Shown here in pieces: positions 1-10,823 of a stretch of 64,000 nt of DNA (its first letter is position 1; the number at the start of each line of letters is the position of its first letter). A program made the position numbers and the translations under genes. Under the pieces are notes generated by a model. That model was not told the origin of the DNA and did not search any database. It worked only from the letters and a program-made list of their open reading frames with translations. Source of the stretch: Lentzea fradiae (lineage in GTDB: Bacteria; Actinomycetota; Actinomycetes; Mycobacteriales; Pseudonocardiaceae). The stretch spans positions 124,001 through 188,000 of the forward strand of contig NZ_FNCC01000006.1 of the NCBI RefSeq assembly GCF_900100955.1. The letters are read 5' to 3'.

Positions 1-3000
1 GGGTCGGCCGCGGGTGGCTGACCGGTGGCGCCGGGTGCACCGGCTTGCGGGGTGCCCGGCAGGTGGCCGCCTGGCTGGTGGCCGGCTTGCTGGTGGCCGG
101 CGGCGTCCGGGTCGACGGCTGCCCACTCCGGGGCGTCGAGGTCCGCGGCCTGGACCTGGTCCTCGTCGGAGCGCCGTCCCGTCTCGTAGGCGACGAGCGC
201 CTCCGCGAGCAGGTCGGCGAGGCTCATCTCGCTCGGCCGGCGACGGCTGCTCGGCGGCCCGGCCGGGTCGTCCGCGGTTGCCGAGGGCGCCGGTACGTCC
301 GGCGTGGACGGTCCGGACAGCGCCCCGGGTTCGGGGTGCGCTGCCGGTTCGACGTGCGCTGCCGGTTCGGAGTGCGGTGCGGGTGGAGCGGTGGGCTCGG
401 GCGTGTCCGAGGTGTGCCGCGTCCCGAAGCCGGGCTCGCTCCCGCCGATCGATTGAGTTCCAAAGCCCTGAGTTCCAAAGCCCTGGGTGCCGAACGTCTG
501 GGCTCCGAAGCCCGGCTGGGCACCGAACCCGGCCTGCGCCCCGGTACCGGGCCCCGTGTGGTCGCCCGACGGCTGGTCGGGTGCCCGGTCGACCTGCACC
601 GGGACCGTCGGGACGTCCGAGGAGTCGTCGTCCACGTCCGCGGAGCTCAGGAAGCTCGTCGACATCAGGTCCGGCGTCGGCGAGTTCTGCGGCTTGGCCT
701 TCGGGGCGCTGAGGTCGAGCGAGCTGAAGTCGAGGTCGGGGAGCTTGCGCTCGTCCCCGTCCGCGGCGGGGAAACCGCCGGCCGGGGTGTGCAGGGGGTA
801 GACGGGTTCGTCGATGTGCGGGCCGAAGTCCGGCGCGTACGGCGCCGCCGAGGCGGCCTGCTGGTCAGGCGCGGACCGGGGTTCCACGATCGGGATGCCG
901 CTGCCCGGCGACATGGAGAACAACGGGGGCACCGCGCTCGGGTCGTCCGGACGCAGGCGCGACGGGGGCTCGACGCGCCACGACGGCGTCGCCGAGGCTG
1001 AGCCCGGGCCTGAGTCGGTGCTCGATGCCGAGGCCGCGTCGAGGTCCGAGGCGGTGACATCCGAGGTGGCGATGTCCGAGGCGACAGCGTCCGAGGTGGT
1101 GGCGTTTGAGGTGGTGCCGTCCGAGGTGGTGGCGGCACGAGATTTCGCCGCGCCGGCTTCCGGGGAGGGGCCTGTGCCCGGTTGGGCGTCTGACCCGGAC
1201 TCGGAACCAGGCTCGGCGAGCGGGTCGCGGGCGCGGCGGCGGCCTCCTGCTCGCAGGCCCTGGGCCTTGAGCATGTCCAGGACGCTCTCCTGCTGCGGCT
1301 TGGCGGCTTCGGCACGTGCTGCCGCCGCCTCTCGTTCCGCGGCGAGACGTGCGACCTCCTGGTGCGCCGCCTCCTGACGCGCGACGTCGCGGCGCACCGC
1401 TTCCAGACGTGCGGCCTCGCGACGGGCCGCTTCCTGGCGGGCGACCTCTTCGCGGGCCGCCTCCAGACGTGCCGTCGCGTCGCGCGCGGCTTGCTGGCGG
1501 GCCGCCTCACGCCGTGCGGCGTCTTCGCGGGCCGCCTCCCGGCGGGCGGCTTCCTCCCGGGCTGCTTCCTCGCGCGCGGCTTCCTGCCGGGCAGCCTCTT
1601 CGCGGGCAGCTTCCTGGCGCGCTGCTTCCTCGCGTGCCGCCTCCTGGCGCGCCGCTTCCTCACGTGCGGCTTCCAGGCGGGCTGCCTCTTCGCGCGCTGC
1701 CGCTTCGCGGGCTGCTTCCAAGCGTGCTGCTTCCTGGCGCGCCGCTTCTTCGCGGGCCGCTTCCGCACGCGCGGCCTCTGCCCGTGCCGCTTCCTCGCGG
1801 GCTGCTTCCTCCGCCGCCGCGGCCTCGCGCTCGGCTTGGGCGAGCTGCTCGGCGATGGCCTTGCGTTCGGCCTCGATCTGGCGGCGGGCCTCGCGCTGCA
1901 ACTCCATGAGCTGCTGCTCGACCTTGCGCTTGCGCTCCTGTTCCGGGCTCAGCCGCGACTGCTCGGCCGACGCGACCTGGTCAGCCGAGGCACCGCCCGA
2001 CGCGTGAGCACCCGGCGACTGCTCCACCGGCGACTGGCCCACCGGCGACTGGCCAACCACCGTCTGTTCCGCCGGCGACAGTTCCACCGACGATCGACCC
2101 GCCGACTGACTCGCCGCCCCTGACTGACCAGCCCCTGACCGGTCCGCCAGTGACCGATCCGCCGGTGACTGGGCTGCCGGTGGCTGCTCCGCCAAGCGTT
2201 GGTCGCCGAACGAAGACTGCTCCACCAGTCGCTGCTCGCCGAACGAGGGCTGGTCGGTCAAACGCTGCTCGCCGAACGAAGGGCGCTCCGCCAAACGCTG
2301 CTCGCCGAACGTGGGCCGCTCCGTCAGGCGCTGCTCGCCGAACGCGGGCCGCTCCGCCGGGGGCTCCTGGGCCGCGGAGGCGGGCGGCTCGGAGTCGTCG
2401 GTGATGACGGGGATCTGGGCGATGGTGGTCGGTGTGTCGTCGCCGATCTCCCCGGCCGCCACTCGGGCGGCGCGGCGGCGGCCGCTCACCATGGCGCCCG
2501 CCGAGGCGATCAGGCCGGAGGCGGGGACGGTGCGGCCGGACGACGAGGGTGCGGGTGGCGGTTCCACGGGCTCCGGAGTCTTGTCTTCTGGGTCGCCGAA
2601 CGGCTGGACCACGCGCCATCGGTCGGCGGCGTGCTGTTGTGCTGCGGACAAGCCTTCCACGGTCATGTCCTCGGCTGCGCGGCGGACGCGGTTCGCCTTC
2701 ACGCCGTCGCCCTTGCGCACGGTGACCGGGCGCCACTGGCGCAGCTGCTGCTTCAGGGCGGTCGGGATCACGCCGTCGGCGTCGGCGGGCAGGCCCTCGA
2801 CCGGGCGGAGCAGGCTCGCCAGCTGCTGGTGCAGGTCGGCGGGCTGGCGGTGCACGCCGGAGAACTCGGCGGCGAGCCGGGCGCGCACCGCATAGACGGC
2901 GCGGGCACGGCGGCGTTCAGCGGCGTGCGCGGAGCGCAGGTTCGCGAGCGCGTCGGTGAGCTCACCGGACACCTCGTGCACGTGGGCGAGCGCGAGCAGG

Positions 3001-3911
3001 CTCTCCGCGAGGAGGGTGTCGAGCTGGTGGCGTTCGGCGCTCGACTCGACCTCGCTCAGCATCTCGCGGGCCTGCGCGACCCTGCCCGCGGGCAGGTGGA
3101 CGCGCGTGGCCAGCGCCAGGCGCAGCCAGCCCGTCGTGGACGCCGACGCGGCCCGCACCGGGCTGCCGAGCACAGCGGCACCGGCCTCGCTCGCCTCCAG
3201 CAGGCGGTTCGCGTCGAGCAACGCGAGCACCAGCTCCAGCGTGAGGCGGCTGACGCACTCGCCGCTGTCGGCCGCCGGGTCCGTGCACCTGCTCACCAGG
3301 TCGAGGCCCTCGCGTGCGGCACCGATGGCGGCGGGGAGGTCGCCCCACCGCCGGTGCTGCGCCGCCTGCACCGCGCGGACCAGGCCGCGCACCACCAGGC
3401 GGGTGTCGTCGTCGAGCGACGTGTCCGCGACGTAGAGCTGGTCGGCCTCGGCGAGCGCCCGCGTGGGCTCGTCGCCGCGGCCGACCGTCACCAGGCTTTC
3501 GCTGGCCTGCACCAGAGCCGACGCCCGCAGTCCCGCGGGCACGTCCGGCGCTTCCAGCACAGGCGCCACCGCGGCGAACCCCGTCAGCGGGGCACCCGCG
3601 GACCGCGCGCACGCCGCGAGCTCGACCCGCAGCAGCCACGCGGACTCGTGCTCACCGGCGGCCTCGGCCGCCTTGAGCGCGTCGAGCGCCCGGTCGGTGA
3701 GGGCGACGCCGCGGCCCACGCGGTTGCCCGCGAAGACCACGAGCGACTCCGCCCGCAACCGGTCGGCTTCGTCACGACGGGCGGTGGCGAGGGCCGACGC
3801 TCGTTCACCGAGCACCAGAGCGAGCTCCGGTGCCCGCCAACGCAGCCGCCAGGCGGGCACGACCAGCGTGCTCACCTCGACGTCTGCCTGCGCCTCGCCC
3901 CTCGCCGCCAC
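1..3911 (-). CDS. Giant repeat-rich hypothetical protein (partial, C-terminus beyond left edge)
   Basis: An open frame runs unbroken from GTG 3911 to the left edge, at least 1,303 codons. The start lies 18 bases after the ettA stop, in the same frame, with GAGAGGG upstream. Residues 1-300 are Leu/Ala-rich and helical with a TPR-like look. Residues 517-572 hold five 11-residue FGEQRL repeats. Residues 690-870 are a long EAARx pentad tract expected to form a rigid charged helix. Further on are T/A-S-D repeats (about 920-957) and GFGxQ repeats (about 1124-1155) within Pro/Gly/Ala/Glu-rich, probably disordered sequence. There is no signal peptide or catalytic motif. It is probably co-transcribed with ettA. 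The function is unknown; a scaffold or cytoskeletal role is a guess. The reading frame is certain. Confidence 0.85.
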   Translation of the reverse strand, partial: MAARGEAQADVEVSTLVVPAWRLRWRAPELALVLGERASALATARRDEADRLRAESLVVFAGNRVGRGVALTDRALDALKAAEAAGEHESAWLLRVELAACARSAGAPLTGFAAVAPVLEAPDVPAGLRASALVQASESLVTVGRGDEPTRALAEADQLYVADTSLDDDTRLVVRGLVRAVQAAQHRRWGDLPAAIGAAREGLDLVSRCTDPAADSGECVSRLTLELVLALLDANRLLEASEAGAAVLGSPVRAASASTTGWLRLALATRVHLPAGRVAQAREMLSEVESSAERHQLDTLLAESLLALAHVHEVSGELTDALANLRSAHAAERRRARAVYAVRARLAAEFSGVHRQPADLHQQLASLLRPVEGLPADADGVIPTALKQQLRQWRPVTVRKGDGVKANRVRRAAEDMTVEGLSAAQQHAADRWRVVQPFGDPEDKTPEPVEPPPAPSSSGRTVPASGLIASAGAMVSGRRRAARVAAGEIGDDTPTTIAQIPVITDDSEPPASAAQEPPAERPAFGEQRLTERPTFGEQRLAERPSFGEQRLTDQPSFGEQRLVEQSSFGDQRLAEQPPAAQSPADRSLADRSGAGQSGAASQSAGRSSVELSPAEQTVVGQSPVGQSPVEQSPGAHASGGASADQVASAEQSRLSPEQERKRKVEQQLMELQREARRQIEAERKAIAEQLAQAEREAAAAEEAAREEAARAEAARAEAAREEAARQEAARLEAAREAAAREEAARLEAAREEAARQEAAREEAARQEAAREEAARQEAAREEAAREEAARREAAREDAARREAARQQAARDATARLEAAREEVARQEAARREAARLEAVRRDVARQEAAHQEVARLAAEREAAAARAEAAKPQQESVLDMLKAQGLRAGGRRRARDPLAEPGSESGSDAQPGTGPSPEAGAAKSRAATTSDGTTSNATTSDAVASDIATSDVTASDLDAASASSTDSGPGSASATPSWRVEPPSRLRPDDPSAVPPLFSMSPGSGIPIVEPRSAPDQQAASAAPYAPDFGPHIDEPVYPLHTPAGGFPAADGDERKLPDLDFSSLDLSAPKAKPQNSPTPDLMSTSFLSSADVDDDSSDVPTVPVQVDRAPDQPSGDHTGPGTGAQAGFGAQPGFGAQTFGTQGFGTQGFGTQSIGGSEPGFGTRHTSDTPEPTAPPAPHSEPAAHVEPAAHPEPGALSGPSTPDVPAPSATADDPAGPPSSRRRPSEMSLADLLAEALVAYETGRRSDEDQVQAADLDAPEWAAVDPDAAGHQQAGHQPGGHLPGTPQAGAPGATGQPPAAD
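1300..1835 (-). repeat. 15-nt coding repeat encoding EAARx pentads
   Basis: Read on the minus strand, about 30 consecutive pentads of the form E-A-A-R-(E/Q/L) follow each other inside the giant protein. The period is five residues, not seven, so this is not an ordinary coiled coil. The E and R placement suits a stable single alpha-helix. Confidence 0.8.
2193..2357 (-). repeat. Five 33-nt tandem repeats encoding FGEQRL 11-mers
   Basis: The ten-base core tcgccgaacg recurs at 2203, 2236, 2269, 2302 and 2335, an exact 33-base period. On the minus strand each unit encodes x-(S/A/T)-F-G-(E/D)-Q-R-L-x-(E/D)-(R/Q). Identical spacing with slightly diverged codons indicates tandem duplication within the giant repeat protein. 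Confidence 0.9.
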
Positions 3912-3929
3912 GTCGTCGCCGTTGCCCTC

Positions 3930-5606
<1,677 letters not shown>

Positions 5607-5884
5607 GGCGGCGATCGTAGAGCGGTGCCCGAAGGGTCTTGACCTCGGTTGCCGAGTAGCGGGCGTCCACGCCCGGATCGAGGGTCACACGGCTCGGTGA
5701 CCTGCTCGTTCCGTTCGAACGTGAACGATTCTCGGCGTACGGTCTCCCCTGCTCCGACCTACGAGCTTCCCTCCTTCGTGCTTCGCGGTGCTCTCATCTT
5801 CTCCGGCGGCACCCCCGGACCGGGTGGGTTCCCGGGATCCCGCCTGTGCTTGCCTCCGAACGGCGCAAACCCGGCGGCGGGAGC
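5607..5884. other. Intergenic region between ettA start and ssb stop
   Basis: This region holds the ettA promoter (minus strand, right side) and the 3' end of the ssb transcript. A short inverted repeat at 5820-5835 (CCGGG and CCCGG around six bases) may help end ssb transcription. No convincing gene or RNA was seen. Confidence 0.4.
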
Positions 5885-6298
5885 TCAGAACGGCGCGGTG
5901 TGCGCCACGAGATCCTCCCCGGCCCCGGGTTCAACGACGGGAGGCGACCCGAGTGACTGCACCCGGCTGAGATCCAGTCCGACGTGCAGCGCGTCCAGGG
6001 TCAACGTCGTCCGCTTCACGTCGTCCTTCTCGACGTGCCTCATCCGCAGCTTGCCCTGGACGATCACGGGATCGCCTTTCGACAGCGTCGTGTTCACGCT
6101 GTCCGCGAGCTTGCGCCAGCACGAGACGCCGAGCCACAGGGTCTCGCCGTCCTCCCAGTCGCCGGCCGCCGTGTTGTACCGGCGCTCCGTCGAGTGGAGG
6201 CGGAAGTACGCGTTGCTCTTGCCGTCCTCGCCGTGCCGGAACGAGATCTCGCTCGCCACCAGACCAACGACGGTGACCACCGTGGAATTCCAGGACAT
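5885..6298 (-). CDS. ssb: Single-stranded DNA-binding protein (SSB paralogue, SsbB-like)
   Basis: A 137-residue OB-fold SSB. ATG 6298 is chosen because GGAGG lies just upstream and the protein then begins MSWNSTVV, typical of family N-termini; an in-frame start further upstream would add a Pro/Arg-rich stretch unlike SSBs. Conserved blocks are FRLHSTERRYN, LWLGVSCWRKLA and LSKGDPVIVQGKL. The C-terminal region is short and ends in APF, without the acidic DDDIPF-type tip but keeping a final Pro-Phe. It stands alone, not beside rpsF/rpsR/rplI, so it is likely the second SSB of the genome, linked in actinomycetes to recombination, natural transformation or chromosome segregation rather than bulk replication. 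Confidence 0.88.
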   Translation of the reverse strand: MSWNSTVVTVVGLVASEISFRHGEDGKSNAYFRLHSTERRYNTAAGDWEDGETLWLGVSCWRKLADSVNTTLSKGDPVIVQGKLRMRHVEKDDVKRTTLTLDALHVGLDLSRVQSLGSPPVVEPGAGEDLVAHTAPF

Positions 6299-6466
6299 CG
6301 GTTCGCCTCCAGGTTGCGGGGTTGCCGGTCCAGGTTGCCGTTCCAGCAGCCGCCCGGGACGACGCCGAGGCGAATCTGTGGACAACTCGCGGGTTGTGGA
6401 CAGGTCGCGATCTTGAGCGCCCCTGAGAGGCGAAATTGTCAGACCCGTGTGCTAAGCGCCAAGCAA

Positions 6467-6515
6467 GTGAGTGAGTGCCCACTCATTGACATGAGTGAGT
6501 ACTCACTCATACAGT
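6467..6515 (+). promoter_or_regulatory. TetR operator (two sites) over the tetR promoter
   Basis: A perfect 20-bp palindrome, ATGAGTGAGTACTCACTCAT, sits at 6491-6510. A related imperfect site at 6467-6486 carries the same TGAGTGAGT and ACTCA half-sites. The hexamer TACAGT at 6510-6515 ends seven bases before GTG 6522 and would serve as a -10 box, so the perfect operator covers the -35 to -10 region. Autorepression of the tetR-exporter operon is the expected result. Confidence 0.85.
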
Positions 6516-6521
6516 GGGAGC

Positions 6522-7133
6522 GTGTCAGAGGAACCACGCCGCCGCCGCGCCCCCGCGATGAGCCCGGAAGACCGCCGCGAGGCGATCGTCCAGGCGACGC
6601 TGCCGCTCGTCGTGAAGGACGGCGCGAACGTCACCACCAGCCAGATCGCCGCCGCCGCCGGGATCGCGGAAGGCACGGTGTTCCGCGTCTTCAAGGACAA
6701 GGCGGAACTCCTCAACGCGTGCATCGACCGCGTGCTGCTCTCCGACGAGGAGGTGGCCCGCATCAAGGCCGTGCCCGCGGACCTGCCCCTCGAACAACGG
6801 CTCGTCGAGGCGGCCAGCACGGTGACCGGGTACCTCGACCGCATGTGGAGCGTCATGGGCGCGCTGCGCGAGTCCGGGTACAAGCCAAGCCAGGAGGACC
6901 ACGAGAAGCACCGCGGTCCCCAGGCTGGCATGCAGCGCGTCTCCACCGCGGTCGCCGAGCTGTTCGGCGACGCGGAGCTGCGCACGAGCCCCGAGCACGC
7001 CGCCCGGCTGCTCCTGGGCTTCGTCTTCACCAACCGCCTGCAGGGCAAGGGTTTCGGCGAGACCACCGTCGAACCGGAGCAGCTCGTCGAGCTCTTCCTG
7101 CACGGCGCACTCACCTCAGGGGGGACCAGATGA
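6522..7133 (+). CDS. TetR-family repressor of the downstream ABC exporter
   Basis: A 203-residue TetR-type regulator. The helix-turn-helix spans residues 38-57 (TTSQIAAAAGIAEGTVFRVF), followed by a variable ligand-binding domain. GTG 6522 is chosen because an earlier in-frame GTG at 6495 lies inside the 20-bp operator and because TACAGT at 6510-6515 places the transcript start on or next to this codon. ATG 6558 is an alternative. Its stop overlaps the start of the exporter ATPase gene (ATGA), so the three genes form one operon. By analogy with DrrAB-linked TetR proteins it probably senses a hydrophobic drug-like compound. The inducer is unknown. Confidence 0.9.
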   Translation: MSEEPRRRRAPAMSPEDRREAIVQATLPLVVKDGANVTTSQIAAAAGIAEGTVFRVFKDKAELLNACIDRVLLSDEEVARIKAVPADLPLEQRLVEAASTVTGYLDRMWSVMGALRESGYKPSQEDHEKHRGPQAGMQRVSTAVAELFGDAELRTSPEHAARLLLGFVFTNRLQGKGFGETTVEPEQLVELFLHGALTSGGTR

Positions 7134-8053
7134 CCGAGCTCATGATCGAAGCGACGGACGTCGACAAGAAGTTCGGCGACGTCGTGGCGCTCGACGGCGT
7201 GAGCGTCACCGCGCGGAAGGGGTCCGTGCTCGGGCTCCTCGGCCACAACGGCGCCGGCAAGACCACGCTCGTCAACATCCTCACCACGATGCTGCCGCCG
7301 ACCGGTGGCAGCGCGAAGGTGGCGGGGTTCGACGTCGTGCGGCAGAGCCACGACGTGCGCAGCCGCATCGGCCTCACCGGCCAGTTCGCCGCCGTCGACG
7401 AGCAGCTGAGCGGCCACGACAACCTCGTGCTGATCGCCCGCCTGCTCGGGGCCGGCCGCGCGCAGGCCCACCGGCGCGCGAACGACCTGCTGGAGCAGTT
7501 CGACCTCACCGAGGCGGCCAAGCGCAACGCCAAGACCTACTCCGGCGGCATGCGGCGGCGCCTCGACCTGGCCGCCTCGCTGGTCGGCAACCCCGAGGTG
7601 CTGTTCCTGGACGAGCCGACCACCGGCCTCGACCCGGCCAGCCGCCTCGCGATGTGGGAGATCGTCGAGAAGCTCGTCGCGGACGGCACGACCGTCCTGC
7701 TCACGACGCAGTACCTCGATGAGGCCGACCGGCTCGCCGACTCGATCACCGTGCTGTCGCACGGCAAGGTCGTCGCGTCCGGCACCTCGGCGGAGCTCAA
7801 GGCGCAGGTCGGCCAGCGCACGGTGACCGTGACGCTCGACTCGGCGTCCGAAGTGGACGCCGCACTCAGGGCGATCAACGGCGTCGGGCTCCACCCCGTC
7901 GCGGACGGTCTCACGCTCACCACTCCCGTCAACGCGTCACGCGACTTGGCGACGGTCGTGCGCGCGCTGGACGACAACGGCTTGGAGGCGCACGAGATCG
8001 GCCTCAAAGAGCCCACTCTCGACGACGTCTACCTCACTCTCGCCGCGAACTAG
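7130..8053 (+). CDS. ABC exporter ATP-binding subunit (DrrA-like)
   Basis: A 307-residue ATPase of the daunorubicin-resistance (DrrA) family. Walker A GHNGAGKTT is at 38-46, the signature YSGGMRRRLDLA near 140 and Walker B VLFLDEPTTGLDP near 160. The C-terminal extension ends LKEPTLDDVYLTL, the conserved DrrA tail needed to pair with DrrB. ATG 7130 overlaps the tetR stop (ATGA) and is preceded by AGGGGGGA, so translation is coupled. It energises efflux through the next gene's permease. The substrate cannot be told from sequence; antibiotic or lipid-like molecules are typical of the family. Confidence 0.92.
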   Translation: MTELMIEATDVDKKFGDVVALDGVSVTARKGSVLGLLGHNGAGKTTLVNILTTMLPPTGGSAKVAGFDVVRQSHDVRSRIGLTGQFAAVDEQLSGHDNLVLIARLLGAGRAQAHRRANDLLEQFDLTEAAKRNAKTYSGGMRRRLDLAASLVGNPEVLFLDEPTTGLDPASRLAMWEIVEKLVADGTTVLLTTQYLDEADRLADSITVLSHGKVVASGTSAELKAQVGQRTVTVTLDSASEVDAALRAINGVGLHPVADGLTLTTPVNASRDLATVVRALDDNGLEAHEIGLKEPTLDDVYLTLAAN

Positions 8054-8062
8054 GGGGAAATC

Positions 8063-8860
8063 ATGGCGACCTTGACCTGGCACGGCAGCAGCTACCCGAC
8101 ACAGGTTCTGGTGCTGACCGGCCGTTCTCTGCGCGCGTTGCTGCGCACGCCCGCACTCGTGTTCTTCAGCGTGCTGCAACCGTTGATCATGCTGACGTTG
8201 TTCAGCCAGATCTTCGGCAGCATCACCTCCACGGCGAACTTCCCGCCGGGCATGAGCTACATCAACTTCCTGCTGCCCGCGATCCTCGTGAACACCGCGA
8301 TGCAGTCCTCGCTCTCGTCCGGCATCGGACTCGTGCAGGACATGTCGAACGGCGTGCTCGCACGGTTCCGCTCGCTGCCCATCCGCCCGAGCACGGTGCT
8401 GCTGGCGCGCAACCTGTCCGACGCCGTGCGCACCGCGTTCCAGCTCGTGCTGATGATCGCGTTCGGCCTGCTGGTGTTCGGGTTCCGGCCCGACGGCGGC
8501 CTGGTCGGCACGATGGCCGCGCTCGGTCTCGCCCTGGTCGTGGGCTGGGCACTGAGCTGGGTGTTCATCGCGATCGCCGCGTGGGTGCGCAAGGCGGAGC
8601 TGATGCAGACCGTCGGCTTCCTGGCGATGTTCCCGCTGATGTTCGCGTCCAGCGCGTTCGTGCCGGTCACCGGCCTGCCGGGCTGGCTGCAGGCCATCGC
8701 GAAGGTCAACCCGCTGACCTACGCCGTCGACGCCGCCCGCAGCCTCGCGCTCGGCAACCCCGTCACCGGGGTGGTCGGCGCACTGGTCACGAGCGGCGTG
8801 ATCGCGGCGATCGGCGCGTTCTTCGCGGTCCGCGGGTTCCGCAGGCCGCTGTCGTTCTAG
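8063..8860 (+). CDS. ABC-2 type exporter permease (DrrB-like)
   Basis: A 265-residue ABC-2 permease with about six hydrophobic segments. The central block around VQDMSNGVLARFRSLPI and the NPLTYAVDAAR block near residue 225 are family hallmarks. It starts ten bases after the ATPase stop with GGGGGAA upstream. Together they would form the exporter controlled by the upstream TetR. Its TAG stop shares a CTAG tetranucleotide with the TAG stop of the convergent CopD-CtaG gene. Confidence 0.92.
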   Translation: MATLTWHGSSYPTQVLVLTGRSLRALLRTPALVFFSVLQPLIMLTLFSQIFGSITSTANFPPGMSYINFLLPAILVNTAMQSSLSSGIGLVQDMSNGVLARFRSLPIRPSTVLLARNLSDAVRTAFQLVLMIAFGLLVFGFRPDGGLVGTMAALGLALVVGWALSWVFIAIAAWVRKAELMQTVGFLAMFPLMFASSAFVPVTGLPGWLQAIAKVNPLTYAVDAARSLALGNPVTGVVGALVTSGVIAAIGAFFAVRGFRRPLSF

Positions 8861-10788
8861 TCCTTGCCCGCCATCTTGCGGAGCATCGCGTTGTACGCCT
8901 CGAGGTCGGCGTCGCCATCGGCGTCGGCCTTGCGGTCGATCCGCTTGGCCTCACGGGAGTCCTGCCGCGCCCACTGCGCGAGCAGGGCGACCATGACCAC
9001 CAGCAGCGGGATCTCGCCCGCGGCCCACGCGATGCCGCCGCCGAGCCGCTGGTCCTCCAGCAGGTTCTGCGACCACGGCAGCGCCAGGCCGCGGTAGAAC
9101 TGCTCGCCGATGACGGTCGCGGAGCTCATCAGCACGACGCCGAAGAACGCGTGGAACGGGATCGACGCGAACAGCAGGCCGAGCCGGCCGAGCGGTGGCA
9201 GCTTGTTCGGCGACGGGTCCACGCCGATCACCGGCCAGTAGAAGACGTAGCCGGCGAGGATGAAGTGGGCGTTCATCAGCAGGTGTGCCCAGTGGTACGG
9301 CAGCGCGGCCTCGAACAGCCCCGAGAAGTACAGCGCGTAGAACGACCCGACGAACAGCGCCAGCGCCACGAACGGGTTCGTCAGCAGACGCGCGACCGGT
9401 GAGTGCACGAACGCGAGAATCCATTCACGCGGGCCCGGGACCTCCTTGCTCACCGGAAGTGCGCGCAGCGCCAGCGTCACCGGTCCACCCAGGACGAGCA
9501 GGATCGGCGTCAGCATGGAGAGCACCATGTGCGCCTCCATGTGGATGCTGAACATCGCGGGCGAGTAGCGGCCCATGCCGGACGACGTCGCGAACAGCAG
9601 CGTGAAGCAGCCGCACAGCCACGCCGCGGTGCGGCCGACCGGCCACTTGTCGCCGCGTTTCACGAGCCGACGTACACCCAGCACGTACAGCAGGCCGAGC
9701 GCCAGCGCCGCCGTGCCGAAGATCAGGTCGAACCGCCAGTCGAACAGGATGCCCGCGACCGTGGGCGGTCCTTCGAGGTCGTAGCCGATCGCGATCTCCA
9801 CGCGGCTGGGCAGCTCGAGGTCGCCGCCCGGCGGAGGCGTGCGGGCCAGCGCCACGGCGAGCCCGATCGTGAACATCATCAGCAGCACTTCGACGCCGGC
9901 GAGCTTGACCAGCGCGTGCGGCTTGCCGTCGAGAACGCCCTTGACCCCGCGTTCGCGCTGGAAGTAGCCGAACACGCCGAGCAGCACCAGGCAGGCGAGC
10001 TTGCCGAGCGTCAGCCAGCCGTAGGTCGACGTGACGAGGTCGGCAGGGGTGATCCGCACCAGCGCGTTGACCACGCCGGAGAGGGCCATGACGATCCAGC
10101 AGACCAGCGCCAGCTTGGAGAACCGCGTGGTGGCGAGCGACAGGTGCGCGCCGCCTCGCCTGCCGTGCGCGAGCAGTGCGATGAGCCCGCCGACCCACAG
10201 GACCGCGGCGACGAGGTGGAACAGCAGGCTGTTCGTCGCCATGTCGTGCGAGCCGCCGGACGACGAGTGGCCCGTGACGGCGACGGGGACCAACGCGAAG
10301 ATGGACAGGAACAGCAGGACGGTCGTCCATCCCCACGTGAGCACCAGACGGCACGCCACCGCGATCAACGCCACGAGGATCGCCGTCAGCATCCACGCCT
10401 TCGACTGCTCCAGGAGCATCGCCGTCGCCAGCATCTGGTTGAGGCTGAACGAGCTCACCGGACGGTCGATCGCCGCCGCTGTGTTGAAAGGCACAGACAG
10501 CAGTGCGCCCACGAGCCACACCAGCGCGAACCACCCGGCGGTGCGCATCGCGGCGTAGCCGTCGGCTGCGAGAGTGCCGGACTTCTGCGGTGGCACGAGG
10601 AACGCCGCCAGCAGCAACGAGCCGATGGTCACCACCGCGCCCGTCTCGGTCAGCACGCGCACGACCAGCAGTCCTGCCGGTGGATTGCCCGAAAGCGCGC
10701 TGAACGCCACGGCGACTAGAGCCGCCACAGCGAAGCCGATGACGACGAGGGGCACCAAACCCGTTCTGGTGGAGCGTTCGATTGGCAC
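8857..10788 (-). CDS. CopD-CtaG fusion: copper resistance / cytochrome c oxidase assembly membrane protein
   Basis: A 643-residue polytopic membrane protein built from two known families. Residues 1-320 form a CopD-like copper-import domain with several membrane helices and the periplasmic block VAVTGHSSSGGSHDMATN. Residues about 370-610 form a caa3_CtaG domain with the His-rich helix MFSIHMEAHMVLSMLTPILL and later HWAHLLMNAHFILAG. The tail is charged and cytoplasmic. The fusion is common in actinobacteria and is thought to supply copper to the CuA/CuB centres of cytochrome oxidase. GTG 10788 is the start, only 35 bases from the divergent lipoprotein start, so both promoters share that gap. 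Confidence 0.9.
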   Translation of the reverse strand: MPIERSTRTGLVPLVVIGFAVAALVAVAFSALSGNPPAGLLVVRVLTETGAVVTIGSLLLAAFLVPPQKSGTLAADGYAAMRTAGWFALVWLVGALLSVPFNTAAAIDRPVSSFSLNQMLATAMLLEQSKAWMLTAILVALIAVACRLVLTWGWTTVLLFLSIFALVPVAVTGHSSSGGSHDMATNSLLFHLVAAVLWVGGLIALLAHGRRGGAHLSLATTRFSKLALVCWIVMALSGVVNALVRITPADLVTSTYGWLTLGKLACLVLLGVFGYFQRERGVKGVLDGKPHALVKLAGVEVLLMMFTIGLAVALARTPPPGGDLELPSRVEIAIGYDLEGPPTVAGILFDWRFDLIFGTAALALGLLYVLGVRRLVKRGDKWPVGRTAAWLCGCFTLLFATSSGMGRYSPAMFSIHMEAHMVLSMLTPILLVLGGPVTLALRALPVSKEVPGPREWILAFVHSPVARLLTNPFVALALFVGSFYALYFSGLFEAALPYHWAHLLMNAHFILAGYVFYWPVIGVDPSPNKLPPLGRLGLLFASIPFHAFFGVVLMSSATVIGEQFYRGLALPWSQNLLEDQRLGGGIAWAAGEIPLLVVMVALLAQWARQDSREAKRIDRKADADGDADLEAYNAMLRKMAGKD

Positions 10789-10823
10789 GTCATGGAGCCT
10801 ACGACCCTTTAGGGTTTCGCCGT

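Noticed and set aside
5984-7129. A long in-frame extension upstream of the exporter ATPase gene
   Set aside because: It would overlap ssb and tetR entirely. The true start is ATG 7130, coupled to the tetR stop.
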